Counted from the first letter of the stretch, positions 7,759 to 16,685 are shown. The stretch is DNA of 64,000 nt from Ruegeria arenilitoris (GCF_013032445.1 NZ_WQCA01000007.1:186001-250000); one strand, 5' to 3'. Program-made: numbers and translations. The notes: generated by a model not told the origin, from the letters alone.

Positions 7759-8529
7759 ATGGATAGCTCTTACACTGCCTTTCACTTCTGGTCTGGGCAT
7801 CGACAGAATTTGATCGACGAGCACAACTTTTTCGTCTCGCAGGCCCGCGAACGATTGTTTGCGCAATTCGATGACGAGGAAATGAAGAAAGCGGCCGATG
7901 CGCACGCAGATGCAACATGGGATGCGATGGGTCAGCATTTTGACCCTGATCGACATGATCCCGGAGACTACGCAGAACAGGCGTACGAAGCGGGTACGAA
8001 CCTTTACTTGAGCCTTTGTGACATGCGGGACCAGGTTCTTTTTGCGATGTTGGTTTCGATCTTCCACCGATGGGAAAAAGAGCTTCGTGACTGGCTCGTC
8101 AGAGAAATGCAGCACTGGATGCCCGATGAGACAGCATTTCGCCGCGTCTGGTCTTCCAGCTTTGTTGAGGTTCTGAACCTGTTGAAAGACCTCGGTTTGG
8201 ACGTTCGCGCGAAGCCTTATTACAAGGCACTTGATGCCTGTCGTTTAGTGGTCAACGTTCACAAACACGGAGACGGCAAGTCACTTGATGACTTAAAGAG
8301 GCAGTACCCAGAGTTGATCGTGTCCGAAGAAGAAATCGGGGTAGATCGGGAGTTAGTCCTCTCGTGGAAAGATCACACCAATCTGCGCATTTCCGCAGAA
8401 CAATTCGAGATCGTCTCACACGCCATCGTTCAATTCTGGAATGATGTGCCGGAGGTAATCACATTGGGTGAAATAAAGAAGTTGCCAAAGTGGCTGCTTG
8501 ATGCAGCACCGAGCATAAGCCTCAAGTAA
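7759..8529 (+). CDS. Hypothetical protein paired with the HEPN-like gene
   Basis: This acidic, helical protein of 256 residues has no signal peptide. A conserved-looking stretch, ACRLVVNVHKHGDGKSLDDL, near residues 166-185 resembles the LVxNxxKHGDG motif of several uncharacterised bacterial proteins that travel with defence genes. The central part (YLSLCDMRDQVLFAMLVSIF, HRWEKELRDWL) is helical. It follows the upstream gene by 2 bp and is probably co-translated. It could be the partner or antitoxin of the HEPN-like protein, but nothing in the sequence proves this. Confidence 0.6.
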   Translation: MDSSYTAFHFWSGHRQNLIDEHNFFVSQARERLFAQFDDEEMKKAADAHADATWDAMGQHFDPDRHDPGDYAEQAYEAGTNLYLSLCDMRDQVLFAMLVSIFHRWEKELRDWLVREMQHWMPDETAFRRVWSSSFVEVLNLLKDLGLDVRAKPYYKALDACRLVVNVHKHGDGKSLDDLKRQYPELIVSEEEIGVDRELVLSWKDHTNLRISAEQFEIVSHAIVQFWNDVPEVITLGEIKKLPKWLLDAAPSISLK

Positions 8530-8536
8530 GAGGCTG

Positions 8537-8740
8537 ATGGACGTGCGCTCCTACAATCACGGCGGCGGTGTCGTGAAGATGTCAGCAGATAGCACAGTTC
8601 CATCGGGGGCGTTCAAATACAAAAGCCCTTGCCCACCGAACGGCGATCACACCTACGATTGGACAGCCGTTGCACGCACCAAGAAATCTGGCGGCCAGAA
8701 GCTAGGCATCGCCACAGCGCAACGTCAGTATCCTGAATAG
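8537..8740 (+). pseudogene. C-terminal fragment of a YbhB/YbcL (PEBP-like) protein
   Basis: The frame encodes GAFKYKSPCPPNGDHTYDWT followed by a KLGIATAQRQYPE ending. This matches the C-terminal third of YbhB/YbcL (Raf-kinase-inhibitor-like) proteins, which read YxGPCPPxGxHxYxFT at this point. The first two thirds of the fold (normally 150-190 residues in all) are missing, and the region upstream belongs to the preceding gene. It is probably a decayed remnant rather than a working gene. Confidence 0.6.
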
Positions 8741-8904
8741 GGTGACGGGTTGGCTAAGTCGAAACTGCTGACAAAGGCGCAAGGCAACTTCATTGCCTTG
8801 CGCCATCATCAAGAGATAGTCGTCACAGATGTCGATAGTCTGCTGGGGTCGGTGACCCGACTTTCCACCAGCCAACATGCTCACAACTTTCGCAAAAAGT
8901 GAAG

Positions 8905-9648
8905 CTAGGCCGAGTTGCTATCTTCGCTTGAAGGCTCCCCCGGCCACCATCGAGAGTTGAATATGTCAATCGGAGAGGCGCTGCACGACGGGCAATGCCA
9001 TAAGTTCGCCGCCACGGCCTTGGCCCCCAACTTCTCGTCGCAGTGCAAACAAAACCATGTATCACTCAGACCACCATTGATCGGGTGAGAAACTCGTCCC
9101 TTGTCATCAGGGTTCGTCGAACGCCGAGGCCAGTCTGAGGCAATACGGGCACGAACCTGTTCAGCTTTGGCGTTAGCTACGGCCAGCGCCTGAACAACGA
9201 AATCAGGCTCATTGATTGGGTTTGCCTTGTAGCGCTTGTCCGTGACTTTAACGCACGGCTTCTTGGAGGGCGCTTCTGGGACATGGATAAGCCAGCCACG
9301 ACCGCTCATGTAGACTTCATCTAAGGAGACTTCAATTTGATAAGGATGTGAAGCAATCACCCCTTGGCTGACACCACCCGGATCGCCAAACAACTCTTCG
9401 GTATCACTCCGCTCCGCAGCACTCTTCACGGCGCTAGGGTTGATCTGTTCCAGAAGTTCCGCAGCCTTATCCAGTTCCGCAGCGCTTGGAAGCCATCCTT
9501 CCTTATTGGCTTCGGACACCGCATACCAATGAGAGTACCCAAGCGCATGAGCGACCAAATTAAGCGCCTCATGATGTTCAATGCGCTTTGAGCGAGCAAT
9601 CTTCTTTGCGATGGTCTTCAGTTTTTTGATTTCATAATCTTGAGCCAT
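8905..9648 (-). CDS. Hypothetical protein with C-terminal zinc ribbon
   Basis: This 247-residue protein begins with a lysine-rich helical module (IKKLKTIAKKIARSKRIEHH followed by HALGYSHWYAVSEA). That module resembles the short N-terminal domain seen in some plasmid and phage-borne proteins annotated as glyoxalase-related. The middle is low in recognisable motifs. Near the C-terminus two CxxC pairs, WFCLHC and HCPSC, form a likely zinc ribbon. The start ATG at 9648 has AGGA upstream. It is a lone gene on the reverse strand. Function is unknown; nucleic-acid binding is a reasonable guess from the ribbon. Confidence 0.6.
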   Translation of the reverse strand: MAQDYEIKKLKTIAKKIARSKRIEHHEALNLVAHALGYSHWYAVSEANKEGWLPSAAELDKAAELLEQINPSAVKSAAERSDTEELFGDPGGVSQGVIASHPYQIEVSLDEVYMSGRGWLIHVPEAPSKKPCVKVTDKRYKANPINEPDFVVQALAVANAKAEQVRARIASDWPRRSTNPDDKGRVSHPINGGLSDTWFCLHCDEKLGAKAVAANLWHCPSCSASPIDIFNSRWWPGEPSSEDSNSA

Positions 9649-9935
9649 GACCCATTCCTAATCTCGGATCTGACTAGGTGCCCGCTACTAATCGATCCGC
9701 TAAGAAGGGAGCGACAAAAAATATTCAAGCACTGCATGGCTTTGCGTGGCGGGCACACCGGCCTGTGCGGAAGGCCAACGTCAATATGGCGAGACGCACA
9801 AGGAGCGTCAAGAGTGCATTTCAACCTCAATCTGAATCGACAAAATCACAGGTAGCCTTCCGTTGCCAATCCGACAAATATACCTGACCCCTTCTACAAC
9901 AAACGTTGGTTTGTCGTTTACGAAGAAGAGAAGGC

Positions 9936-10589
9936 ATGACCGAGTATGTAGTTTACTATCGGGTTTCGACCGAACGGCAGGGACGATCCGGCCTCGGGCT
10001 GAAAGCGCAGCGGGCGATGGTCGAGCAATTCCTGACACCCACTGATCAGGTCATAGCCGAGTTTACCGAAATCCAATCAGGCAAGCGTGACGACCGAGCT
10101 GAACTGTGGAACGCCATCAACCTTGTGAAGAAGACCCGTTCTAAACTGCTGATCCCAAAGCTGGACAGGTTCTCCCGGAAAGTGTCGTTCATCTCAGGGA
10201 TTATCGACCAAGGGATTGAACTGGTCGTCTGTGAACACCCGAACGTGTCAACGTTCTTCCTGCACCTGCTGGCCTGCTTTGCTGAAGAAGAGCGCCGACA
10301 AATATCTGAAAGGACCAGAGCCGCACTCAAAGAGGCAAAGAACCGGGGAACCGTCCTTGGCCGGAATGCGCACGTATTGGCCACCCAACGGCAGTCAGAG
10401 AAGCTAAAATTCTTCGAAACCATCCGAGTTTCGTTCGAACAGGCGATTGTTGACGCAGGATCGTATTCAGGCGCGGCAAGACTGCTAAACGAACGTGGGG
10501 TGAAGACGTGCAAAGGCGGTCACTGGTATCCGCAGACGGTTAAAAATTATGCAACTTACATAACCGACAGAAAAGCACAGAAAAAATAA
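9936..10589 (+). CDS. Serine recombinase of the resolvase/invertase family
   Basis: The N-terminal catalytic domain is clear: YYRVSTERQGRSGLGLKAQ, with the nucleophile in the RVST motif, then KLLIPKLDRFSRKVSFISG and EERRQISERTRAALKEAK, where catalytic arginines lie. The C-terminus is a short helix-turn-helix region (YSGAARLLNERGVKTCKGGHWYPQTV). At 217 residues it is a small resolvase-type enzyme. The ATG at 9936 has GAAGAGAAGG upstream. A diverged, N-terminally truncated paralogue lies at 15415-15975, and the two flank an AT-rich cassette. Confidence 0.93.
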   Translation: MTEYVVYYRVSTERQGRSGLGLKAQRAMVEQFLTPTDQVIAEFTEIQSGKRDDRAELWNAINLVKKTRSKLLIPKLDRFSRKVSFISGIIDQGIELVVCEHPNVSTFFLHLLACFAEEERRQISERTRAALKEAKNRGTVLGRNAHVLATQRQSEKLKFFETIRVSFEQAIVDAGSYSGAARLLNERGVKTCKGGHWYPQTVKNYATYITDRKAQKK

Positions 10590-10792
10590 CCACCTACGAC
10601 TAATCAGTTGCTTTTTTCACCACAAGAACCTTCAGTTCTCGAATGGCAAATTCAGAGTTTTAATATTAAAACCATTTGCCGACATAGCCCAAACCCTCGT
10701 ACACTAGAAACACGCCATCCAGACGACTTTTATCAGGTCGCAGATTATAGTTATTGTGAACACGCTTCTATGAAATTCAATTGGGGAAACAA

Positions 10793-12958
10793 ATGCGTTA
10801 CGCTAAAGTTATCAAAGTTATATTGTTCTCAGCAACAATTATCTACCCAAAAATCATCGTGGCCGATCAGAACATTCCAGAAATATTTGTTGTACCGGCC
10901 ACTGTAACTCTGGTGTCACCAGTGGATGGCGTTATTGAGAGCAGAAAGAATGTCGGCCATACCGTGCTATTGGAACACGTCGAAGTCGAAGAATATGAAA
11001 ATTTCCCGTTCAAGTATACAAGCAAAAAGAATAATAACTTCACATTTCGATTTGTTTCTGAAGCTGAGATTGACAGGCTTGAGCACGCCAGAGATGAGAT
11101 ACTTCGCACAACACAACTACTGCGCCAATTACTTGACGGGCTCAACGTAGAAACTACAATTCGCGACCCCTTATTCCAGAGGTTTAACTTTGCATCTTCA
11201 GAGTTGCGTCGCGAACTAGAAGTTTTAAAATATCACTCGAAGCGTGTTGCACAGCTGTATGGAGTTGAGGCAACTCCCCTGCAGATCGAGCAGGCTTCGA
11301 CGCTATTAAGCATGCACTATCCATTTGATAAACAGACATGGGCGTCGGCGATTAACGAAGAGTTAAATTTTAATCAGCGAACTGCCCTAGGCATAGAAGA
11401 AATTCATCTAAACGTGGATCCGTTCCCTTGGCAGATCGCAAAAACCGGACGATTGAACGACTTATCTCTACTTAGGAGACAAGAAATCTCAACAGTGGAA
11501 GGAAATAAAATAACGAGCATCTGCCGTGCATTTCAAAGTTATTGGGATTTAGTTTTAGACAATAATCTTGAAAACAATGAAGATAGGAAGTTTCTGCAAT
11601 CTTTGTCGGTAGAACATGGCCTGAACTCCGACGAATTTCACAATACTCTACGAGATTTGGACTGCGATCAATCTGTACTCAAACAGAAGGAGGACGCTGG
11701 CCTCCATGATCTCGGTGTTGTTATTGAAATCACATTACAGGCCCTCATCTCATCCTCCAATGTTGGGCATTGTGCACTGGATGAGCATGCAAATGAAGCC
11801 TGCATTAGAGCCATCTTTTGGAAGCCCTCCAGTGGAACAGGAGAAAAACGCTCTCCGAGTTCTACTGATGTATTGCAACACTACAAAGCAGCTCTCAAAC
11901 CACAAATTGAACTTTGCGAAAAGTTAAATGCGACGTTGGGTATAAGCAAACCGTGCACGTTACCCGACGAAGTAATTCTAGCTACTGCTGACACAGCTTT
12001 GCGACAGTTGGAAGAAATTTTTTATGCTATTTTCAACGATCTTTTGGAGTCATTAAATTTAACAAACAATCAAGCTCGGGAAGTTCTACACGATGTAGCA
12101 AGAAACACCCTAATACACTCCAACTCCAATTATTCTATTGAACTCTCTACACTTCGTTTTGACGTCAAGCCGCTATTCAGTGACACGAACAGGCAGATAA
12201 GGGATCATGCTTTTTTCTTTTCTCGTGTACTCGACGAAGCACGTCTCGAAAATATAATTCTTAAATCAAAGAAAAGCCCCTTTATGGCGTCGGGATCTTT
12301 AAAAAGTTTTCTTGACGATCAAGAAAACTCAGCTAACAAATTTGCGGCATCCAGAGGGAATTTTCTTTTCGCAAACAATTGGCGCGTCAAATTATCAAAG
12401 ACAAGGAGGCGCCTTGATGAGGTTAACCTTGTTTGGCAAACATTTACCGAATTACATTCCAAGTTAATATCTTATAACTCCCTTTCTGACAATTTCTATG
12501 GCCGTCTCTCTCTGTATCATGAACTTGGGCCAGTAATCCAGCAGCCATCAGACTCAACACTTAGTTCTATTACGATGGATGTTGGGCATGGCGTTAATCG
12601 CGGTCAAATTGTTGGCGTCGCGAAACTTTTGTTTAAAAAAATTGGGAGCTCCTTTATCTCTAGCGAGGACTTCTTTTCCACCCCGTTAACGGTAGGAGAA
12701 ACTATAACATTCTCATCAGCGTGGGGGGGAAAGAGTGGTGTAATAGTGGAAAGCACAGTCATAGAAGTTCAGCAAGTTGATCGAGATAATTTCTTTATCT
12801 CTTGGTCAATGCGCCCGAAACTTATTCACTCAGAGTCGGATGCGAAAATCCTCGGCTACGACTCTACTTTTGTAAACGGAATAAACTGCCAACATATCCT
12901 ACCGATGGGGGAAGCTTGTTCAGATACATGGATTTCTAATCACAGTATTAGCCCATAG
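10793..12958 (+). CDS. Exported hypothetical protein with HlyD-like half motifs
   Basis: This 721-residue protein has a typical signal peptide (YAKVIKVILFSATIIYPKII, cut near VADQ). Just after it, TLVSPVDGVIESRKNVGHTV resembles the first half of a biotinyl-lipoyl domain of HlyD-type periplasmic adaptors. Near the C-terminus, DVGHGVNRGQIVGVAKL resembles the second half. Between them lie about 500 mostly helical residues, far longer than the usual hairpin of such adaptors. The DNA is AT-rich compared with the rest of the window. It is followed after 13 bp by another exported protein gene. The adaptor idea is an inference from two short motifs. Confidence 0.6.
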   Translation: MRYAKVIKVILFSATIIYPKIIVADQNIPEIFVVPATVTLVSPVDGVIESRKNVGHTVLLEHVEVEEYENFPFKYTSKKNNNFTFRFVSEAEIDRLEHARDEILRTTQLLRQLLDGLNVETTIRDPLFQRFNFASSELRRELEVLKYHSKRVAQLYGVEATPLQIEQASTLLSMHYPFDKQTWASAINEELNFNQRTALGIEEIHLNVDPFPWQIAKTGRLNDLSLLRRQEISTVEGNKITSICRAFQSYWDLVLDNNLENNEDRKFLQSLSVEHGLNSDEFHNTLRDLDCDQSVLKQKEDAGLHDLGVVIEITLQALISSSNVGHCALDEHANEACIRAIFWKPSSGTGEKRSPSSTDVLQHYKAALKPQIELCEKLNATLGISKPCTLPDEVILATADTALRQLEEIFYAIFNDLLESLNLTNNQAREVLHDVARNTLIHSNSNYSIELSTLRFDVKPLFSDTNRQIRDHAFFFSRVLDEARLENIILKSKKSPFMASGSLKSFLDDQENSANKFAASRGNFLFANNWRVKLSKTRRRLDEVNLVWQTFTELHSKLISYNSLSDNFYGRLSLYHELGPVIQQPSDSTLSSITMDVGHGVNRGQIVGVAKLLFKKIGSSFISSEDFFSTPLTVGETITFSSAWGGKSGVIVESTVIEVQQVDRDNFFISWSMRPKLIHSESDAKILGYDSTFVNGINCQHILPMGEACSDTWISNHSISP

Positions 12959-12971
12959 GAGTCGTACAATA

Positions 12972-13667
12972 ATGTTAGAAAATCTCCATAATGCGTACAA
13001 CACAATTTGGATTGCAGCAGGATTAAACATTATTGTCGGAACATGCCACGCTCAAAGTTCAGTGTTTGACACTACAGATGAAATACCAATTTGGTCTGAA
13101 TTTTCTCATCCTGCTCCATCCGCTCTCAACGCACCGCCAAGCGCTGAAGACAAGTTGCCGCTGTGGAATTACAGTTTTTTAAACGACAACAACATTGAAT
13201 ACCATTCCAAAACACGCCCAGAGCGGAGCTGGTGGACCGGCAGTTTTGTCTATCATTATTTCTTTGGAAATAAAGACCGCATCACCTTAGAAGAGATTGG
13301 ACTCGATGACAAATATGTAAATTCACCATCCGTAAGGGCTCTGATTGAAGAATTTGTGGATGAATTTATGAATCTAGCAGAGACTGAAGGGAAACACAAT
13401 GTTTTCTATCAATACTCTCGGACCGCTGTTACAGACGTAACTCAAGACTGGCAATTGTTTCCCGTTGGAAATAGCGCGTTTTATATGGAAGGGAATTGCT
13501 ATATGAGTGAGTGTGTATTGCATTTTAGCATCGAGGACGAATTCAAACACCCCCTATATTGGGATGAGATGGGTTTAGGAAGCCGGGGTGAGATCGGAAC
13601 AAAGTACAAGATATTGCATCAATTCACCCAACCGACTCCGTATCTTCACCGCCTGTTACGAAAATAA
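12972..13667 (+). CDS. Exported hypothetical protein
   Basis: This 231-residue protein has a hydrophobic N-terminal segment (IWIAAGLNIIVGTCHAQ) that reads as a signal peptide with cleavage after HAQ. The mature part is acidic and aromatic-rich, with a WWTGSFVYHYFFGNKDRITL stretch and a possible cysteine pair in GNCYMSECVLHF, which suits a periplasmic disulphide. I do not recognise the family. It lies 13 bp after the larger exported protein gene and is likely in one transcript with it. Base composition is AT-rich like its neighbour. Confidence 0.6.
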   Translation: MLENLHNAYNTIWIAAGLNIIVGTCHAQSSVFDTTDEIPIWSEFSHPAPSALNAPPSAEDKLPLWNYSFLNDNNIEYHSKTRPERSWWTGSFVYHYFFGNKDRITLEEIGLDDKYVNSPSVRALIEEFVDEFMNLAETEGKHNVFYQYSRTAVTDVTQDWQLFPVGNSAFYMEGNCYMSECVLHFSIEDEFKHPLYWDEMGLGSRGEIGTKYKILHQFTQPTPYLHRLLRK

Positions 13668-13807
13668 GCAGGAAATTTGTTTTCCTATTATTTACATCAG
13701 CGTGGATGAGATTTCTATTTTTCGACTTGAAATTTGGACAGTCTTCTTTTCTTTGGTCCGTACATTCTCAGTCCACAGAATATAATTCAGTCTCGATCCT
13801 TGGGTTA

Positions 13808-15022
13808 CTACCCTAGAGTTGAAACCCATCCCGTCAGTGACAAATCATTTACGGGAGAGCCTAGCGTCGCAATTCTTTTCCTGGGAGAAATTCCTTTTGG
13901 ATCAAATTTTAACGAAAGCGAATACCAGAAAAGCGCGTCACGGTCCTCACCATTACTTTCACTGCACAAACCCGCCATGTAGGCGGCAACATTTGATCCC
14001 GGACCTCCGACAATAACCGCATTTTTATAGTGGATTAGTGCTTCCGAGAACTCACCCCGCCGAAAGTCAACTTCTCCAGCTTCAAGATAACCCCTAATAT
14101 CGACTGGATCCAAATCGATTCGCTGTTTTGCAAGTTCTTTTGCCCTAACCCAGTCATTTGCCCAAATAGCAGTTTTTGTGTAACTTTCCAACGCAGGTAA
14201 CAGAATTTCATTTCTCACATCGGCAGCGCCGCTCGGATGCGTGCAAATCTTTTTTGCTTCGATTAGAGCGCTATCGAGTTCAGCATAAGTTTCTTTCACG
14301 TTGCTCTTTAGAAAGGGTATGAAAGCTGCCGCGCGGTGAAAACGACTTCTATATACTTGAAGCTCTATTTCACCAATACTGGACGCACAATCTAAATAAT
14401 CGCGATGAACATTCATCCAATAATTTGAGAGGTCAACGTTCTTCTGTTGTTTTGCACAGTATACCAGCATTTGGTATGACGCATTGACAGATGCCAGAGA
14501 TCCCCTATCAGTATCAGAGCACAATTCTTCAAAATCAGAAACTGAAAATTTCTCTTTATAGTCCAAGTGTAAGATATATTTTGCAAGGGTGCGCAGATAA
14601 CGTATTTCTGAATGTGTTTCCCGATTTATATTTGATGTTAGAGAAAGAACATTTCTGTATAGACAAAGCTTGGACAATAATTGAAGCAAGAGAATCTGCT
14701 GCTCGACTTCAAGGCCTCCATACTCATTGACCAGTTCACATACAGATTGCCATCGGTTTGAGCGGAAATCTCTAGGGACATCGCTAACATACTCAGCATC
14801 GTAGTCGTAACTTTCGCAATATCTATGGATACTTTTTCGAAAAGAATGTGACATCACAGCTTGAATTCTGGGATGCGTATGATCCTCAAACAATCTTGTG
14901 TACGCAAATAGAACACCTTTTGAGTGCAGCGGGCATTCATTTACTTTTGCTAAGTCTATATAAGGCCTGTAGAGCCAAGCAGCTGGGGTTACTGCCACTT
15001 GGCTACAATTGGTCTTCTGCAT
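13808..15022 (-). CDS. TPR-like helical repeat protein
   Basis: This 404-residue cytoplasmic protein shows tetratricopeptide-like repeats in its C-terminal third: AKELAKQRIDLDPVDIRGYL, then GEVDFRRGEFSEALIHYKNA, then ALFWYSLSLKFDPKG. The N-terminal part is helical but without a recognised domain. No enzyme motif is visible. It follows the 77-codon small gene by only 6 bp on the same strand, and both converge on the exported-protein genes. Such repeat proteins usually bind peptides or partners; here the target could be the small protein or an exported product, which is a guess. Confidence 0.65.
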   Translation of the reverse strand: MQKTNCSQVAVTPAAWLYRPYIDLAKVNECPLHSKGVLFAYTRLFEDHTHPRIQAVMSHSFRKSIHRYCESYDYDAEYVSDVPRDFRSNRWQSVCELVNEYGGLEVEQQILLLQLLSKLCLYRNVLSLTSNINRETHSEIRYLRTLAKYILHLDYKEKFSVSDFEELCSDTDRGSLASVNASYQMLVYCAKQQKNVDLSNYWMNVHRDYLDCASSIGEIELQVYRSRFHRAAAFIPFLKSNVKETYAELDSALIEAKKICTHPSGAADVRNEILLPALESYTKTAIWANDWVRAKELAKQRIDLDPVDIRGYLEAGEVDFRRGEFSEALIHYKNAVIVGGPGSNVAAYMAGLCSESNGEDRDALFWYSLSLKFDPKGISPRKRIATLGSPVNDLSLTGWVSTLG

Positions 15023-15028
15023 AATTTT

Positions 15029-15262
15029 TCAGAATACAACGGATATGGGTGATCCAGGCTCCAAGGTGGAAAATTTGAGCGAAGAAAATGCCTCAGCCTT
15101 GATACCTTCGGCAACCTTTTCCTCTTGGTCGGCACTCACTCGGCATTTATTGACCCAATCTTTCGGGATCAGATAAAGTTCACCATCATCGCCGCGAACT
15201 GCCATAACTTCAACGCCAGATTCCTGGTTAGACATCTGCTTTCTCCAATTAAATTCGTTCAA
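15029..15262 (-). CDS. Small hypothetical protein upstream of the TPR-like gene
   Basis: This protein is 77 residues, or 68 if translation starts at the internal MSNQESG (position 15235, which has GAAAGCAG upstream). It is acidic, with a notable block VRGDDGELYLIPKDWVNKCRV and no membrane segment. The block DGELYLIP resembles short proteins I have seen described as hypothetical in several bacteria, but I cannot name a family. The tight 6 bp spacing to the TPR-like gene argues for one operon. A modified-peptide precursor is one possibility, without direct support. Confidence 0.5.
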   Translation of the reverse strand: MNEFNWRKQMSNQESGVEVMAVRGDDGELYLIPKDWVNKCRVSADQEEKVAEGIKAEAFSSLKFSTLEPGSPISVVF

Positions 15263-15414
15263 TTTCGTCAGTTTACGTGATGCCCTTTAATTTGCAATAG
15301 CGAAGCAATATTACTTCGACTGCGCTCCAACGGTGTCTACGGCAGTGTATGTCCCATCAGTTACTTTTCCTTGCTGCAACAGTCTCATTGGCAGACCACT
15401 GGTAGTACAACAGG

Positions 15415-15975
15415 TTGGCTGATCTTGTGATAGCCGAGTTCCCGGAAATCCAATCCGGCAAACGGGACGATCGGGCCGAGTTGTGGAATGCCATCAACCT
15501 TGTGAAGAAGACCCGGTCGAAGCTGTTGATCCCGAAGCTGGAAAGGTTTTCACGTGAGGTGTCATTCATCTCTGGTATCATCGACCAAGGGATTGAACTG
15601 GTAGTTTGCGAACATCCGAACGTGTCAACGTTCTTCCTGCACCTGCTGGCCTGCTTTGCCGAGGAGGAGCGCCGACAGACTTCTGAGCGTACCAGCGCCG
15701 CACTCAAAGCGGCAAAGAACCGGGGAACCGTCCTTGGCCGGAATGCACATACCTTGGCTGCAAAACGGCAATCAGAGAAGCGGGTATTCTTCGAAACGAT
15801 CCGGCCCGAGTTTGAACGAGCGTTGTCTGAGGCCAGATCGTTTTCAGGGGCGGCGAGGCTTTTGAACGAGCAAGGCGTGGCCACTTACAAGGGTGACCGC
15901 TGGTATCCACAGACTGTAAAGAACTACGCCGACTTCTGTAAAACATCTTCCATACAAGGTCCGACGGTAGAATGA
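15415..15975 (+). pseudogene. Serine recombinase, N-terminally truncated
   Basis: From about 15424 the frame matches the recombinase at 9936-10589 at about 85 percent of bases by eye (EIQSGKRDDRAELWNAINLV, later NPNVSTFFLHLLACFAEEER-like). The first 45 residues, including the catalytic serine in RVST, are missing. They are replaced by unrelated AT-rich sequence ending in MADLVIAEFPE. Without the serine it cannot be an active recombinase. The break marks one edge of the AT-rich cassette. The divergence shows the two copies are old paralogues, not a fresh duplication. Confidence 0.85.
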
Positions 15976-16652
15976 CTATTGCAGAACTTCCTAAGCTGTT
16001 CGTTGAACGGCTTCATTCTTCGATAAGCCTTCTCTGCGAGTTTCAGTTCATATTTCAGGGATTTTTTGATTTCAGCATGAATGTGAATAGCATTGCGGGC
16101 TTCATAAATTTCAATCAGGTCATCACACAATGTGGAGTTGATAATACCTAACTCGGCGGCACACCGTGCCTTGGCATCAAATCGAACCTTAGTAATGTCA
16201 GTCCGAGCAACATCTTGATAACTCGGTATGATGTCTTTTCCATCGTGAGATAAATTCTTCTCCAATACTTGCATTGAGTGCTTCGGAAGGGAAATCCGCT
16301 TCAAAGTCTTGTATTCAGTCAACTGTTGAACTCTTGGATTGTCCGACAGTTCTTGAAAAAGGACATGGTGGAGCGCCGCTTCGTAGACGGAAGCATACAT
16401 CAGAACTTGTACGCGAACCTGTGCATTCCTCAACCAAGAGCCTGCTTCAAGGGCCCGAAGAACTTTGTAGATGTATCTTGCCGACATAAATTCTTCGGAA
16501 AGACGCGTTGCAAGCTCATCATCAGAGATGTAGTCAAATTGCTTGTCGTGCCAATTCTTATCCGCAAGATGGGCAGTCACATAATCCCGCAAGAGCCATT
16601 GCAGCAACTTGAGCTTTAGCTTGTTAAACCACTTTTTCACTATTGCTACCAC
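15924..16652 (-). CDS. HEPN-like hypothetical protein
   Basis: This 242-residue helical protein carries LIEIYEARNAIHIHAEIKK near residues 185-203, an R-N-x4-H motif with the RNxIHIH look of several HEPN families. An N-terminal basic amphipathic segment (VKKWFNKLKLKLLQWLL) could touch membrane or nucleic acid. The proposed start is GTG with a poor ribosome site, so a GTG four codons later is also possible. Its end overlaps the truncated recombinase on the other strand by 52 bp, and its start is 34 bp downstream of the polymerase gene on the same strand. A role as RNase toxin is inference. Confidence 0.6.
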   Translation of the reverse strand: MVAIVKKWFNKLKLKLLQWLLRDYVTAHLADKNWHDKQFDYISDDELATRLSEEFMSARYIYKVLRALEAGSWLRNAQVRVQVLMYASVYEAALHHVLFQELSDNPRVQQLTEYKTLKRISLPKHSMQVLEKNLSHDGKDIIPSYQDVARTDITKVRFDAKARCAAELGIINSTLCDDLIEIYEARNAIHIHAEIKKSLKYELKLAEKAYRRMKPFNEQLRKFCNSHSTVGPCMEDVLQKSA

Positions 16653-16685
16653 GCTGATTTCAGGATCACTAAGCTGCTGAATTCA

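Noticed and set aside
10046..15931. The two serine recombinase copies as direct repeats of a recent composite transposon
   Set aside because: The copies differ at about 15 percent of bases and one lacks its catalytic end, so they are old paralogues, not the identical ends expected of a recent transposon.
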